A DNA stretch of 64,000 bases from Loripinus fragilis (lineage: Eukaryota > Mollusca > Bivalvia > Lucinida > Lucinidae): contig OZ026515.1 in the NCBI GenBank assembly GCA_964019695.1, positions 77,922,678 through 77,986,677 on the forward strand, in the 5' to 3' direction. Position numbers and translations under genes: made by a program. Within the stretch, counting starts at the first letter, position 1. Each line of letters starts with the position of its first letter. Shown piece by piece: positions 10,046 to 23,230 of this stretch. The notes under the pieces were generated by a model that was not told the origin of the DNA, did not search any database, and was given only the letters and a program-made list of their open reading frames with translations.

Positions 10046-12704
10046 TACAACATCTATCGGCTCAGTTGATTTACTATATACTGGTCGGATAGTTGTCTGC
10101 AAAAATTGTAATATTTTAAGTAAACTAAAAGCTTTGAAGCGTGACTCTATTTACAATATTGGTATGTTGTTCTAAAAAATCAGGCATTTACTTACATTTA
10201 CGATCAGGCATTTATTTACATTCACGATAAAAGCTTTGACTTACATATTTGTTGCAGCCGGATTGGCTCTTCTTACGCATTCTGCATTAATCGTATGAAA
10301 TAGAAAGACCCAAAAGTCACTGGTCAGAGGTCGTGGTACATCTATAGTCAACGCTACAGTGGCTAATGCTATTTTGGAATATCCATCAATTTTATTTATA
10401 TATTTCAAGTAGGCGATAGAAATATGGATTTTATAGTGGATTTAAAGATCGATGAGAATCGTTTTAAACAAACACTGTCGAGTTTACCTTGATTTTGGGC
10501 GGGCAGGTAGCCTCAGTTTACAGTTATATTGCACCTATCAAAATCACAGATTACTGCATGTGCATGTGGCAGTGAAAAGTCATGCTTTACCTGTTTATAA
10601 GAAAAATAGAATTGTCTCTATTATCCATCTTTGAAACTACTATATATGCACTTTAGATGAGTTGTGTTCATGTTTGTACGATCTCTGCAAGGAAACTTAT
10701 TCATCGTGTTGGCAAAGTTATTATTTAAAAGGAAACCTTGCTTGGCATTGACTTATGTCTAGACGTTATTTAAATGCTATAGAAAACAACAAGAAGATGT
10801 TTGTAGCATGGTGGATGATTCCGTTTAATATTGACATGGAGGGGGTGGCAACTTGAACCCCCTCATCATACTTTTTTGTTTCTTTAATATTTCATTTTTA
10901 TGCTCTGAAAGCTATTATTTTTCTATAATATGTTCATTTGGGGTTTTATTTTAAATAAAACATTTTCTCTTACAATGTGGAACATCTGTGGTTTTCTTTT
11001 GTTGAGACTCTCTTGTGTCTGACTGATGGTAACATTACCTGTGAAAGTTTTGTGGTCTAAATATATTATTGGATTTCACTGCAACTAAACTGAAGAGAAA
11101 TATTGCTCTGATTTTCTAGATTGTACGGTGGTTTTTTGGCTTTGAGAACATACAGTTTTAGTTTCGAAATTCCTGTCAAACTGTTGTCAGATTCATTGAA
11201 CTGTGTACGTGTTTCTAGAGAGTATTAACGCTTACATATGATTCAAACATACTTAAAGCGGAGTATTGAAAGCGTTTGTTATCAAATAGTATTACATGTA
11301 ACTAGGATAACTGGGATGTGTAAAAGAAATTATGTTTTTTTTTTGTTTTTTTTTTCAAGTAAAGATCGCTTAAATTGAAACAAAGCTTTTGCGTCACTAC
11401 TGTTGATTGTTTTTCAGTGACACTAAAGTTCATCTGGTCAAACCCGTAAAACTTATATTGCAATATACGATACAGAAATACCAGATGTGATATATGGTCG
11501 GACTGGTGGTATGCAAAAGCAGAAAAGCTTAAAGATAACAAGTGTTTTAAAAAGCATAACTTGTTTCTATTTATATGCATTTTTTAGAGATCTGTGTGGC
11601 AGAGATAGGTTTCTAACTTCATATATGAGATATTATGTGTTTAGGTACACAGTTTAAGAGGTTTTGACTTTCAATGTGCGGCAGTTGTATGAACAAATGG
11701 TGCCCCCCACCCTATTTTTTTTTATTTGTAGTTGAAGGGGCGTTCAAAAATGTTTCAAATTGAAAAGCTATTCTGGCCTTTAATTTACAAAGTTGAAGAA
11801 GATAAGCTCAAAATTATGAATGATATCTAGACGTAATATTTATGTTAAAGCTATGAATATGTTTGTATTTTGTCATCAAGTTTTCAGAAGTAAAGTGTTT
11901 GATTCTGAGAATATATAAGTGTGTATTTGGTAATATATAAGTTTATATATGGATTTGCTAAAGTCAGTGTATATATATATGGGCCAGGATATGACAAAAA
12001 GTACCTAATGGTCGCATTATTAGGTTGCCCCTGCAAAGTACCATCTCTTAGGATCATTTCCTGAAAATTTGAAGCAGTTATTTTCAATATTGACGAATAT
12101 ATGGTGGTTTGAAGCAACATATGTATTTTGGTTTGGAATGTGACGTCAAGAAGAACGTTAAACCTAATATGACGTCAGAGTGTTGGTCTCCAGGTGCTTG
12201 TTGGTTATTTTTGACTCAGTATAAACATCTAGCAAATATAATGTAGTTCGCATGCGTTATCTATATTATAGCGTAAATGGAAATGAAAGTATATGCGTAT
12301 ATGTTTTCTAAGTCGTATTATAGGCAATTGAAGTGATCCACTCTTCAATATGAGCCATTGCAGGTGTAATGGCCTAATTGTTGCCATGACAACAGGCAGC
12401 TTACAACATTTTAAATATAATCAGATACATTTGCCACTTTGATGACATCAAGCAAGAGAAACATTTTCGTGGTAATATAAAAGTATGTGAAATTTTGTCA
12501 TTTTAGGCATTTTTCAAATGTCCCTTATGTAATAATTGCTTGAATGCCTTAAGGATCCTTTTCTCAGATCCGTGCTCATATGTGTATGTATATGTGGGTA
12601 TATATATGGAATATAGATGTATATACGCATGATTGTTTTTCTGTACGTTACAGAAATACAGCTGGATTCATAGATAGATGAATAAAAATGGTCAAAAGAT
12701 GTTA
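10046..12704. other. AT-rich interior of element A
   Basis: I see no gene, RNA or resolved repeat in this part. Short open frames are scattered on both strands without family signatures. Confidence 0.4.
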
Positions 12705-13270
12705 GTATTTGCAGTAGCTTTCTGATTCAGAGAATTGGTCTCCGTTTGAGAGAAGAAGCTACGGTTCTGTGCTTCACAGAAAAAGAGCTCTGCTTCAGAG
12801 ACAGATATGTAGAAGAAGAAAAAAAAGTGTTACTACATGCATGGCTTTACCCACAGTAACTAATTTCTGATTCAGAGACGTAGTCTCTGTTTGAGAGTAG
12901 AAATTACAGTTTATATGAGTTTTCTGTGCTTCACAGATTTAGAGTTCTGCTTCAGAGACAGATATGTTATGGATAATAGGAACGTCATAATTTGTATGGT
13001 TTGGCAGGCAGAAAATTTTCTGATTAAGAGACTTAATCTTTGTTTAAGAGGAGAAGCTACAATTCAGATAGGGGTTTTTGTCTTGCAAATAAATAAAGCT
13101 CTGCTTCAGAGACAGATGTATTATAAAAAGGTAGTCAGAATGTCATTTTATGCACGGTTATGCAGGCAGTAAGAGTCTGATTTAGAGGCTAAGTTTATGT
13201 TTGAGATAAGAAGCTGTGGTATGAAGTAATTTTCTGTACTTCATAGATTAGCTCTACCTTAGAGACATAT
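12705..13270. repeat. Degenerate ~150-bp tandem repeat, about four units
   Basis: Units near 12720, 12866, 13018 and 13176 each contain TCTGATTCAGAGA, GTTTGAGAG-AAGAAGCTAC and CTGCTTCAGAGACAGATATG in that order. No protein function seen in any frame. Confidence 0.65.
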
Positions 13271-14574
13271 ATTTTAAAGAGATATAAGAACATAATATTA
13301 TGTATGAATTTGCAGTTGGTGAGTTTCTTAAGTCTTTGATTGAATCGTAACGATTTGGGAATCCTTGCTTTAGAGATGAAGATTGGTGATATAATGTTCT
13401 GTGGAGATATTGTTTTGGAGTAACTAGGCTTAATGGCGTTTTAAAATTGCACCTTTCATTCAAGTTGATTTTAATGAGAAAATGGTCAGCTTATAACGCT
13501 GTTTTTTAAGATAATACTTGTTGAAGCCTGAATATGTATATCATAAGTTTTTTGTCACAACGTTTTCCACTATAATTAACATATTTAATTAAGTCTCTAT
13601 TGGAGAATGGAAAGATATGCAAGTCAGATAAATACTGTAATAGCTGTTGAAAAGGTTAATGGTTACACAAACTTGTTCTGATCCTAAAAGTGTGTTACAT
13701 GTGACAAGTTACACGAATAACAAGATATAAATTATAAGTTACATATATAACTTTTAAAAAGTTTTCTAATTGTGTCCAAAAATTGGTTACAAACTGGTTT
13801 AAGAACCCAATAATCCTGTAACAATTATTATATTGCTCTTAAATAATGGATTCTCGTTATTCAGTTTCAGGAGTTAAGATGCCAGTTTATAGTTACTGTA
13901 TTGCTTGGGCTTATGAAAGAGACAGATTATATGAACCATGTAAACAACTTTGGTGGAGCAGACAATGCAAAGAAAGGGGAACAAGCATGTTCTAGTGCAG
14001 TTCATGTAAGCATTTCATTCAAGCATACAAGTACAAGAGAGTTGTCAGAAATGGTTAGATAAAAGACGGTAACCATATCTACTTTATTGCGCAAGCTGAT
14101 TTACATTTTGGTGAACTTGTAATTAGCATTAGGAATTATAGATGATTTGAAGCTTAACAAATGACCTTGAAAATAAAAGTAAAACTGAACAGTTTAAACT
14201 GGGTATTCAGTAGTTATAACAAACACAGAAAGAATACATGTCCAGTCAAATATCTAAGTTTGTATAAGTATCATTTCTAAAATCAAGATTTTCAAGGAAA
14301 GTTGGTCACATCTCGAACGCTAGATCAAGATAGAGTTTGCTTTAGAGGTTCTAGTCCGTTAAAACTTTAAGCTTTCACTCTCACCTTTTAGGTACATAAG
14401 CATTTAACACATATTTGTGGTTTTGTACATAACGAGCTAGCAAACAAGCACAGAATGAGCAGGGTTTAGAAAAATGATAATTATACCTACCAAAAACAAA
14501 GTCAAAATCAAATTTCCTTTAGTTGTATTTAGCCATTTAATATACATATGATTAGCTGCTTTAATTTCCCGTTC

Positions 14575-14853
14575 TTTTTTAGTCGAATAAAGAGAAAGTG
14601 CTCAGGTCTGTGCTTGTCATCACACACGTACATGTTGTTAAGTTTTGATATCTTATGCTTTAAGATATAGTACAAAGAAGTATAGACGGTTATGATGTAC
14701 ACGAAAAACGCTAAATACTTATGTTGAGGCATATAGGCATGTACATCATAACAGTTGGTAATTCTAGGTAGTGTATCTGGTTTCCAAAAGTTAAGAAGTC
14801 TAGGTAATAAATAATTTATGTTTCGTCTGAATGAAATGAAAGAGAACATAAAT
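14575..14853. repeat. Direct repeat R, first copy (pair with 15448-15708)
   Basis: Near-identical to 15448-15708: GAGAAAGTGCTCAGGTCTGT, TGTTGTTAAGTTTTGATATC, GTATAGACGGTTATGATGTA and AACGCTAAATACT are shared in order. A short open minus-strand frame runs through both copies (MPQHKYLAFFVYIITVYTSL versus MPQHQYLAFFVYIITVYTSL); its meaning is unknown. Confidence 0.75.
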
Positions 14854-15160
14854 ATATTTATTAACCGATGCAATATTTATTTGGATTCTTCAAGTATTGA
14901 AGAAAGGTAGGATTTATTGAGAGTGTAGTTGTGTTCTGTAATTGTATTACAGCAAATACGGTATAAAATAACTCACTTGTTCGTCACGAGAAATTCATGG
15001 AAATTTTCTTTAGTTTAGCTCATGTTAGGTCAAGAAACTCGTGATTTAGGTGCAATGATTGTTCAGCAAAGGTATAAATCATTATTTATGATTTTTTATG
15101 GTCATTCGAGGCTAGACAGACCAAATGAGAAATTCTGTTGGGCTTATGTGCGATTAACCA
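14853..15160. repeat. Direct repeat, second copy (pair with 9266-9575)
   Basis: See the partner at 9266-9575. This copy is itself bracketed by another direct repeat pair (14575-14853 and 15448-15708). Confidence 0.7.
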
Positions 15161-15447
15161 CCCACCTACCCTCATGGTTCGAAAAATGTTTGATTATGTA
15201 TACTTGAAAGTTATATAGCAAAACGTTTTAAGATATTCCACGAATTTTTTTCTTTATATGATATTTGAGTGGTTATCAGTTTCTTTCAGATAGGATGTAA
15301 AATTGAGGGATTGGTTTTATGGATGAGTTGATGCACAGTTTATGTGTTTCGAACCTTGAGCTACTTCCTAAGCAAAGAACTACATTTGGAACGAAGGATG
15401 CTGGCTGGCTGTAAATGTTTTGTTATGAAATTTTGTCTTATGAAAAA

Positions 15448-15708
15448 AGAGAAAGTGCTCAGGTCTGTGCTTGCCATCACACACGTATATGTTGTTAAGT
15501 TTTGATATCTTATGCTTTAAGATATAGTACAAAGAAGTATAGACGGTTATGATGTACACGAAAAACGCTAAATACTGATGTTGAGGCATATAGACATGTA
15601 CATCATAACAGTTGATAATTGTAGGTAGTGTATCTAGTTTCCAAATGTTATGAAGTCTAAGTAATAAATAATTTATGTTTCATCTGAATGAAATGAAAGA
15701 GAACATAA
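15448..15708. repeat. Direct repeat R, second copy
   Basis: Partner of 14575-14853, 870 bp away in the same orientation. The two copies differ at only a handful of positions by eye, so the duplication is much younger than the divergence between elements A and B. Confidence 0.75.
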
Positions 15709-18344
15709 CTAGGTTCATCTACAATGACAAAATATTTTTACTAAATGTTGTAGGTTGTAGCATACAAAACATTTGTGCTATAACAACCCAGATAGAATCA
15801 AGTATTTGTAAGTTGGTAATGAAAAATAGATATATGCTACATAGATACTATGCATTATAAGTGTATGTAATCATATACTGTTTGAAGAGACTGTCTCCAA
15901 ATCAAATTTTATACTGACATTATTGTATTTGCATATACATATCTTGATGCATTACTTTACTTTTAGCTTTTAAATAGACCTTAGTATATCTTCAGCATAG
16001 CTTTCAATGTTTAATGGATGAAAATGATAATTAAATCAACATAGTTCTTCTGATCATTTGCTTAAGCAATGTAAATTTTATAAGTAAATGGTTTATTTAG
16101 AACAAATATTTCTGTGAAATGGGAAAGCATAAGTGATAATGGTGGAGGTTACATGACAATAATCACATGTGATATTGTCATTTCCAAGGAAAAGTTAATT
16201 GTTACTTACGATACCAATTTAAATTTATAGGACTGTATTTGTCAGAATAAGGCTAGACTGAATCTGACATTCAAGTTGATGTAAAAATGATTTCACAATG
16301 TTATTTTAGAGTTTTGGATGGCTAAGTAAAATATTTAAAGTAAAAAGTGCAGTCATGAAATCTTACATGTATTGGTAGTTTTAGCGATTAATGCTAAAAT
16401 AGCTGATGCTAATTTCCACCATACAGAATGTGACAATGTCAAATTAAAGCAAAGTGTTATATGGATATTAACAATAAGAATGAGTTGCAAACACACCAGG
16501 GTATGGGTTAAAGACATACGCAGAAAGTCAACTCTTCTGACAAAAATAGTATTGGGAGAACACTCTACTCAGTATAAACATTGTTATCAATGATAGACTT
16601 ACATGCAATGTTAACAAAGTATACATGTCTATGATTTTGGTGATGGGTATCTATGCATTTCTAATTACCATGGGTCCTTTAATTTAATCATCTCCAAAAC
16701 AAATTATATTTCTTTCATATTGAAAAGGATATCATAAAGTTCAAATATTGGCAGCAGTGTCTTTATTTTCATTTATGTTACATGTGTGTGCGGTATAGTA
16801 TACCAAATATTGAAACCTTATGTCAGATTTGTTTTTGACAGTATTGCCTTTAGATGAAAAAATAATTGTTGATCTCAATTATTGTTATTTATAAAGCGCT
16901 CAAATGAAGATTTGACCAGCATATGGGTTTAGGTACTTATCACATATTAGAAAATATCTTGGATCCAATTTAATTGCAAATGCTGTTCCAGCCAAGCTAG
17001 CCATATTAATTCTTGTCTGAGTCTGCATCTATATATCCATACTTTGTGTATGCAGACAGCAAAGGCTCTGGTGAGTCTGCACATTTACAAGACACGTCTG
17101 AGCCCTCATTTTTGACACTGCAATGAGTATTAGTACCAAATCAAATGTGCTGGCTCATTTGATTTATTCTTTGTTACTAGTTATAATCTATTTAGCTTAA
17201 TCTGAAATATCCAAAGAATTAATAGGATGCAACTTCATAACAAAGATCATGTTCCAATGTGGCATGTTAAGTACCAAATTTAATATAAAACAAAATTACA
17301 CTGTTAGACTTAGTATTATTTACACAAACAATTCAAATAAAATAAATAATCCCAATGAATTGTTGATGTCCTTTCATTTAGTCATGTCTATATTACAATA
17401 CTAACAATGCAAGGGATCTCTTCTAAGCATTAATTTATCTCATTTGAATAGATTACTAAGTTGAACATATTGAACAAATGCTGCCCTAGCTAGCTGTTTA
17501 AATGCTTCACAAAATTGTAGAAACAGGCAAAACAGATGATAAGTGTAATAATCTCCTTAAATATTCTTGTTATGCATGTTACCAAGATTTTTTTCTTTCT
17601 TCACCAAACTAGGCATGCTGTTTACCATAAGTATTATAACCATAGGGACAGGCATGTCGGGTACCATATTTGGGATAGAAATTGTTATGATTAAAAAGAA
17701 TTTCAGCTTTCATTCAAAGGACCAGGGATAACCCCTATTTAAATGCTTCATTTCTCAGTGTTGACTATGCCTGAAATTGCTTACAGTTTACAAATTGCGA
17801 ACTAGCTTTCATCCTTAGTTGTTTTCATTATAGTTGTTATTATCAATAGCTGATAAGCTGTATATGTATTTTGTTGGCTTACACAATTGGTAATAGATCT
17901 TATCAAGCTACTTCATGTTTAAAATCCTGTTTCGTCTAACTGTGCTGTAGACAGTATGGAAAAAATGTCTTGTATATATCATTTCATGTATTAAAATAAG
18001 TTAACAGATATAAGTGTCAGAAATACATGTGAATGATATTATTTAAGCATTTATGAAACATGAATAGATTATTAAGATAAGTAGTTTCTATAAGTGATGT
18101 TTACATATTCGATAAAAACTCTAAGTTGAAATAGCATTTTATGTGCTTTGAGTTCAAGTTTCTTCCTTTTCATCACCTGTATTTTTGTCAGAGTTTATTT
18201 TTACTTAAGTTTTATGTTAAAAAGACACTTTTTATTATATCTCTCATTATTGAGCCCTAAACTGGCAGTTATTTACGTCCATTAGGAGTTTAAACCCATA
18301 ATATAATGCTATTTTTGCATTAAATTAATGTATCCAAAAGAAAG

Positions 18345-18987
18345 TAACGTATGTAACAGTAATAAAATGTACACAAATGAGTTAAAATTATACTGCTAGT
18401 AATTTCCTTTTAATTACAAGATAATATTGATTTGTAAGAATAAGGAATAATTTTGATATTTACACAAAAGGAGTTCCTATTATTTTAGGGTAACATAGTA
18501 AACTCTGCGATTGCAGGGTAACGACCCAACCCATAAAGAGCTTACATGCATTATTTTGTGGCTTATATAATGTGGTTTTAGAAAATTATAGTGTACAAAA
18601 CTCCTCCTAGGAGGTATTGTGGCAGCCCATGGTCTAGTGATCGCACAGGGCTAAATATTAGCTTATTTGAAATAAAGTAACGTATATAACTGCAATACAG
18701 TATGCATATGTTGTTCAAATGCATACTGGCTATTTGCTGCATTTAATTTAGTGCTTTTTAGACAATCAGCATGTGGATAAATAAAAAAATATGTGTAGCT
18801 TTGTATTTGAACAATAGGATTTGGAGATGTTTTAGGGTAACGTAGTTAACATGGTTGTTACATGGAAACGCCCCCATTGGCAGATGGCCAACATATGTAA
18901 TTTTGCCTCTTACATAACGTAGGTTTAGAAAATCATAGTGTACAAAATTCGCCCTTGGGGTGGGGGTCTATTAGCAGCTTATGGTCT
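18345..18987. repeat. Duplicated right subterminal block of element A
   Basis: Two ~340-bp units, each beginning with AAAGTAACGTAT(G/A)TAA and ending with TTTTAGGGTAAC(A/G)TAG...GTACAAAA...GCAGC(C/T)(C/T)ATGGTCT. The same two-unit layout is recognisable in element C (GTAACGTATATAA words on its minus strand near 39050 and 39375). Confidence 0.6.
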
Positions 18988-21024
18988 ATAATCTACACTT
19001 TTCTTAAACTTGAACCTTTTTTTGAAAGTTCAGGAACAAGTCTGATCAATTTCATTACTGACTATTTGATGGATTCATAGTACACCCATCCTCTGGCGTC
19101 CGGCAATCGTTTGTCAGTGTCCGTCGTCCATATCCTTTTTACAGACAGCCAGTGCAAGCAATTACTGCTCAGAAGTGGTTCCAATACAGGAAGCATCCCT
19201 TAGATGTGCCTTGGACCAAAAGGCAAATACAGAAATTCCAGATAATAAATAATTTATTTCAAATTAACCAATAAACTAATGAGTAAATATAAAACATAAA
19301 TTTGTTTCAAAGGAGTGACATAATGGCAATCAACGCAATAAAGTTAGCCTAGATGTTGTGTTTCAAGGGCGATAACTCTATAATTAGGATTCATACATTA
19401 TACTAAACGTTATGACAGGTACCACTGTATTAGATAATCTGAAAATCGACCAAGTAACTCCATAAGAGCAAAAACATCAGAGAATGTAATATATGTGATG
19501 TCAAATCTCACAAGCTCGCCTGCTCTATGACGATACCCATTGGTGAACTCTATGATGAGACAAGTTAACAATTCTATGATGACACTGTTTGCTGATATAG
19601 TTTAGAGAACTTCAGAGTGTTAGTTTAATCCCCACTGCAAAATAGGGAGGGGATTATGAAAACAGGCATCATCTGCCTATCTTTTTATTCACATTTCCAT
19701 CCATCTGTCCATCACACATTTGCTGCCGATAACAACAAAGGTATCAATTCACCAATATGACATTGGAGTCCAAGGTCAAGGATTTTTCTTTCTTTTCATT
19801 ATGGAGAGTGCACATATTCAGCACATGGTGTGTAGACGGCATTAAGGTTTCAGATCACAAGTATGATCTTTGCAGCAAAGGTCAAGGTCAAATATTCTTA
19901 AACCTGTATTACCACTCTTAACACATTTTTCTCATTTATGATCGTTGGTGTCCATATTTGGCAAAATGATCCTCTGCAGTGTTTAGATTGCAACAAAGCA
20001 TTCATATCACTAGAATCCATAAAATTAAAGGTCTATGTCACAAATACTTTAAATCTATCACATGTATCTTTCATGATTTGGCTGAGGGTGTATGCATTTG
20101 GCACATTGATTGACTATGGCGTGTAAATTACAACAACAATTCAGACAACCACTTTGAATATGTAGTTCCATGATTCTATGCACAATGCCTTGGAATGGTC
20201 TGCAGTGTGTGTGATTGTCGTATATTTTGGTCATAGTCGCTTATTGTTTGGTTATGGAACATGAATACTGATGTAGTACTGATGTTAGCTATGAAACTGT
20301 GACAAATTATAGTGCCATACTTTTCGTAAATTTTGTTCTCAAATTTATACAATATACATGATAAAACATTGTGTTTTAATGCATTTACAATCGCCAGGTA
20401 ACTTGGGAGATGTTACAAATGTACCGCTTCTTCCTCAAGATGTAACATCTTCCTCGTGACATGAAAAGACATGTTTGATCCCTATATTAGTGCATATCAC
20501 ATAGATCTATGTTACAAGGTTTTACATTGACTTGAAACGAATCACACATAGGTAATTCCTCTGTGGATGCAGACTTGATTGGTATGAGCCACAGGCAAGG
20601 GCTATATCAAACTGCTTGTGCAGACCTCATTCCTTTGAGTAATCCATAAATCTTGAATGTACCAACACCATAATGCAATATTGCTAAAATAGAGGTATGT
20701 TTTCGATCAAAAATATTGTGGCTTATAAACAAACCATTTACGAAGGACTGAACCTTAAATATTTCATTCGTGAGTTTATTCATTTTAGATAATCTGTCAT
20801 TAGAGTTAGGGGTAAAGTTACTCATGAGTAAGCGGTAAAATGGTTAGCCCAGACGTGAGAGTCGATGGTATAGCTGCAATTAAGAGGGTCCATATATTTA
20901 AATTCATTTTTCCACAGATCTTAGAACGGGTACAGAGTGATTATTTCAGTTTACATACTGTGAATATGGGCCACTCTGTCGGATGTTTGAACTTATCTCC
21001 AGTGCGTAACGTCATAAATTAATA
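18988..21024. other. Intergenic DNA with a dispersed repeat at about 19625-20130
   Basis: No gene. The stretch starting CCCCACTGCAAAATAGGG contains recurring AAGGTCAAGG-type phrases (GTCCAAGGTCAAGG, GCAAAGGTCAAGGTCAA) typical in style of mollusc dispersed repeats. The limits are not resolved. Confidence 0.35.
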
Positions 21025-21222
21025 CTGTAAATTCGGAAATTTTCGCGAGGATTTTATTTTCGCGAACAGCGTTAAAAGACATATTTACTTGTGATGATAA
21101 AATTCGCGATAAGGGCATGATTTACCTACACCAGTAAACGACAGTGATTTCGCCATTTCGCGACGGTTTTTTTGCGAAGTTTCTTGAAAATAAAACCCTC
21201 GCGAAAATTACCGAACTTACAG
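21025..21222. mobile_element. 198-bp MITE with long inverted ends
   Basis: The left end CTGTAAATTCGGAAATTTTC-GCGAGGATTTTATTTTCGCGAA is mirrored at the right by AAAATAAAACCCTCGCGAAA-ATTACCGAACTTACAG. Nearly 40 bp of imperfect terminal inverted repeat, non-coding. A clean target duplication was not seen. Confidence 0.7.
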
Positions 21223-21897
21223 GAAAGTGTGTGCATCTATGTAGTTGGGCTTGATAGCATATCTACGGTATTCAAACAAAATGCTTCATAGCACACGAAA
21301 TATCCCATAAACAAGATCATAATCAAATGTGTTTTTTTCTTGATCAATTGCCCATGGTAACTTATATTACATTTAGAATGTGCATTGGTGTAGATCTTGC
21401 TTTCAACGAGACGCTGCACGCATGGTTCGTTCCACCGCTCAGCAAACACAATGTGACAAATGTGGCCAGGCAGATTTTGATACTAACAAATGTACCGCCT
21501 GCTAGATTAGGTTACTAGCCAATAGCATACCCAGATTAGCATGCGTATCCGCCAGGCTTTCTATAGTAGTTCCTGCTCTAACATTATGCGTACGATAGTG
21601 TGTATAGGCGCATACATGTACCAAAACTAGATTTCTTGTCCAAGCATGATCTATTAACCCTTTGTATACTGGAAACTTTGGCAAACAGTAAAGACCCAGA
21701 TAAAGTGCCGCAAAATGCAGCATTTCATCAGGGCCTGCACTGTTTGCTAAGATAAATACAATCTTCAGGGACTGAAGTAATGTTATGATTATATGGAAAT
21801 TGACCCTTTAAATATACTAATGTACAATACCATCCTTATTGCATGTATCTCTAAGACTACAAAGGGCTAACAATATTACGAATGTACATACATGTAA

Positions 21898-22016
21898 ATG
21901 ATTGGAACCCACATCTGATGGGAAAGATCATAATTGAGCCTCGACGCGAGAAAACCTGTCATCGGGATTTCCGACTGAGTAAGACTAAAACTAACCTGCT
22001 AAGCTACACGGACTAG
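21898..22016 (-). mobile_element. Possible tRNA-derived SINE head
   Basis: On the minus strand an A box TAGCTTAGCAGG (21995-22006) and a weak B box GGGTTCCAAT (21901-21910) about 85 bp apart. Confidence 0.3.
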
Positions 22017-22591
22017 CTAGAGTTCTTTAATTCTGAATGAAGTCAGTTTATTTATTGTTCTTTCCAATAAGTGGATACCAAAGGCGCTGGTCAGACTGTG
22101 CGGATGCGTCTTTGCCTTTGTTATTCGCATGCAACAAAGCCAGAGGTCCAAATCGACATATTTTTTCAGAGAAGGCCCTGGGTATTCAAATAATAAACGT
22201 TGGAAAAGAAATTAAATCTGTCAGCAGAGAGGCAACTGAGTTTTTTGCTTTGGGCGGCGTCTGTCACCAGCGCCTTATAAGCCAAACAGTTTCAAATAAA
22301 AACGGGGATACATTGCAGTAGGTCAACCAGACTAACGGATGGGAAAATTCATTATAATTTAATCAATTGCACAGGCTGAAGTGGACAGTGCTTATTTTCC
22401 TTTATATATATAATGTCTTTATATTTTTTTCTTCTTCAACCTAGTTCTTTTTTCTTTGCTCCTTATTCAATTTTGGGCAGACAAGTTATACGAGATCTTC
22501 AAACACTCATATTTGAATTGAAATTCAATAGAATTAATAGTTTATGAATTTAATACTGATGACGCAGCGTTCATTATTTACATTAAACTTA

Positions 22592-22987
22592 GGCCAGAAT
22601 TTTTTATTAGTTGATTTACGAACCCTCCTACTGTAGTATTCTGAAAAGTAGGAAAAAAAATAAAATTTGATTTCTAAAAAAATTTTTTTTATTTTATCCA
22701 CCGACTCTAGATATTATTTGTTTGGTTGAAAAAAATAATATTTTTTTTTTAGGTTCTGTCTGTGTCCTGTCCAGATTTTTAGGAAAATGATGAAATATTT
22801 AAAGATTACCTTACTAGTTTTACTGTTTTTTTTCTGGAGATATTAAAGAAAAAAAAGCTCTGAAAAAAAACAAATAAAACTCTGAAAAAAAAGCTCTGAA
22901 AATGACAAGTCAACTTTTTTTTTCGTCCACTCGACCCTAGATCTGAAAAAAAAAATCCCGTAAATCAACTAATAAAAAAATCTGACC
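22592..22987. mobile_element. 396-bp AT-rich MITE
   Basis: The left end GGCCAGAATTTTTTATTAGT-TGATTTACG and the right end CGTAAATCAACTAATAAAAA-AATCTGACC are inverted repeats of about 28 bp. The interior has A- and T-runs and repeated AAAAAGCTCTGAAAA words. Non-coding. Confidence 0.7.
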
Positions 22988-23063
22988 TTTATATGTAATT
23001 AAATATTCATATATGCTATACAGTTACTGGCAGTTGTTTTAAAATTATCTCGCGTTTGCATTA

Positions 23064-23230
23064 GGGTAAAGTCAGGTAACTTCGTACATAAGGTAAATTC
23101 GGACATACATTTGGTAACCGCTAATTTTCACTGTTTGCTTAGTTATTATTTTTTATTCCAATAATTAAAATATGAAACAAACAAGGTCGCTGGAGTAAAT
23201 ACGGACAGATGGCTTACTCAAAAATAGGCT
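23064..23230. mobile_element. MITE related to the one at 63185-63396, right end decayed
   Basis: GGGTAAAGTC, GGTAAATTCGGACATACATT, CTGTTTGCTTAGTTATT and ACAAGGTCGCT occur in the same order as in the minus strand of 63185-63396. TA precedes the left end (23062-23063). Confidence 0.6.

Larger units (their letters stand above)
9245..16300. other. ~7-kb segment present in element A and absent from copy B
   Basis: Homology between A and B breaks near 9240 and resumes near 16300. Between these points A holds two tRNA-like SINE heads, a ~150-bp tandem repeat, two pairs of direct repeats and otherwise AT-rich DNA with no convincing coding sequence. No clear inverted ends were found for the whole segment, so it may be several insertions. 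Confidence 0.4.
6925..18987. mobile_element. Large non-coding TIR element, copy A (12.1 kb, with insertions)
   Basis: Ends form long imperfect terminal inverted repeats. The left (6925-7090) starts AGGCCATGAGCTACTGAGGG and includes CAACATGTTGGCCATCTG and ACGTTACCC. The right (18828-18987) is its inverse, ending GCAGCTTATGGTCT. Segments 7060-7880 plus 8985-9240 and 16300-18715 are collinear with copy B (25190-28675). Copy C (38704-43337) is an inverted relative. Relative to B, copy A carries extra DNA at about 7905-8985 and 9245-16300, so its core is near 4 kb, matching C. No ORF with a recognisable transposase was seen. The right subterminal block occurs twice (18345-18685 and 18680-18987). 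Class is unknown. Confidence 0.6.

Noticed and set aside
9266..15160. LTR retrotransposon with ~300-bp LTRs
   Set aside because: The direct repeats lack TG...CA ends, primer-binding site, polypurine tract and any gag or pol reading frame between them.
6925..18987. Polinton/Maverick-type giant transposon
   Set aside because: Size and long TIRs invite the idea, but no integrase, polymerase B, protease or packaging ATPase frames are present.
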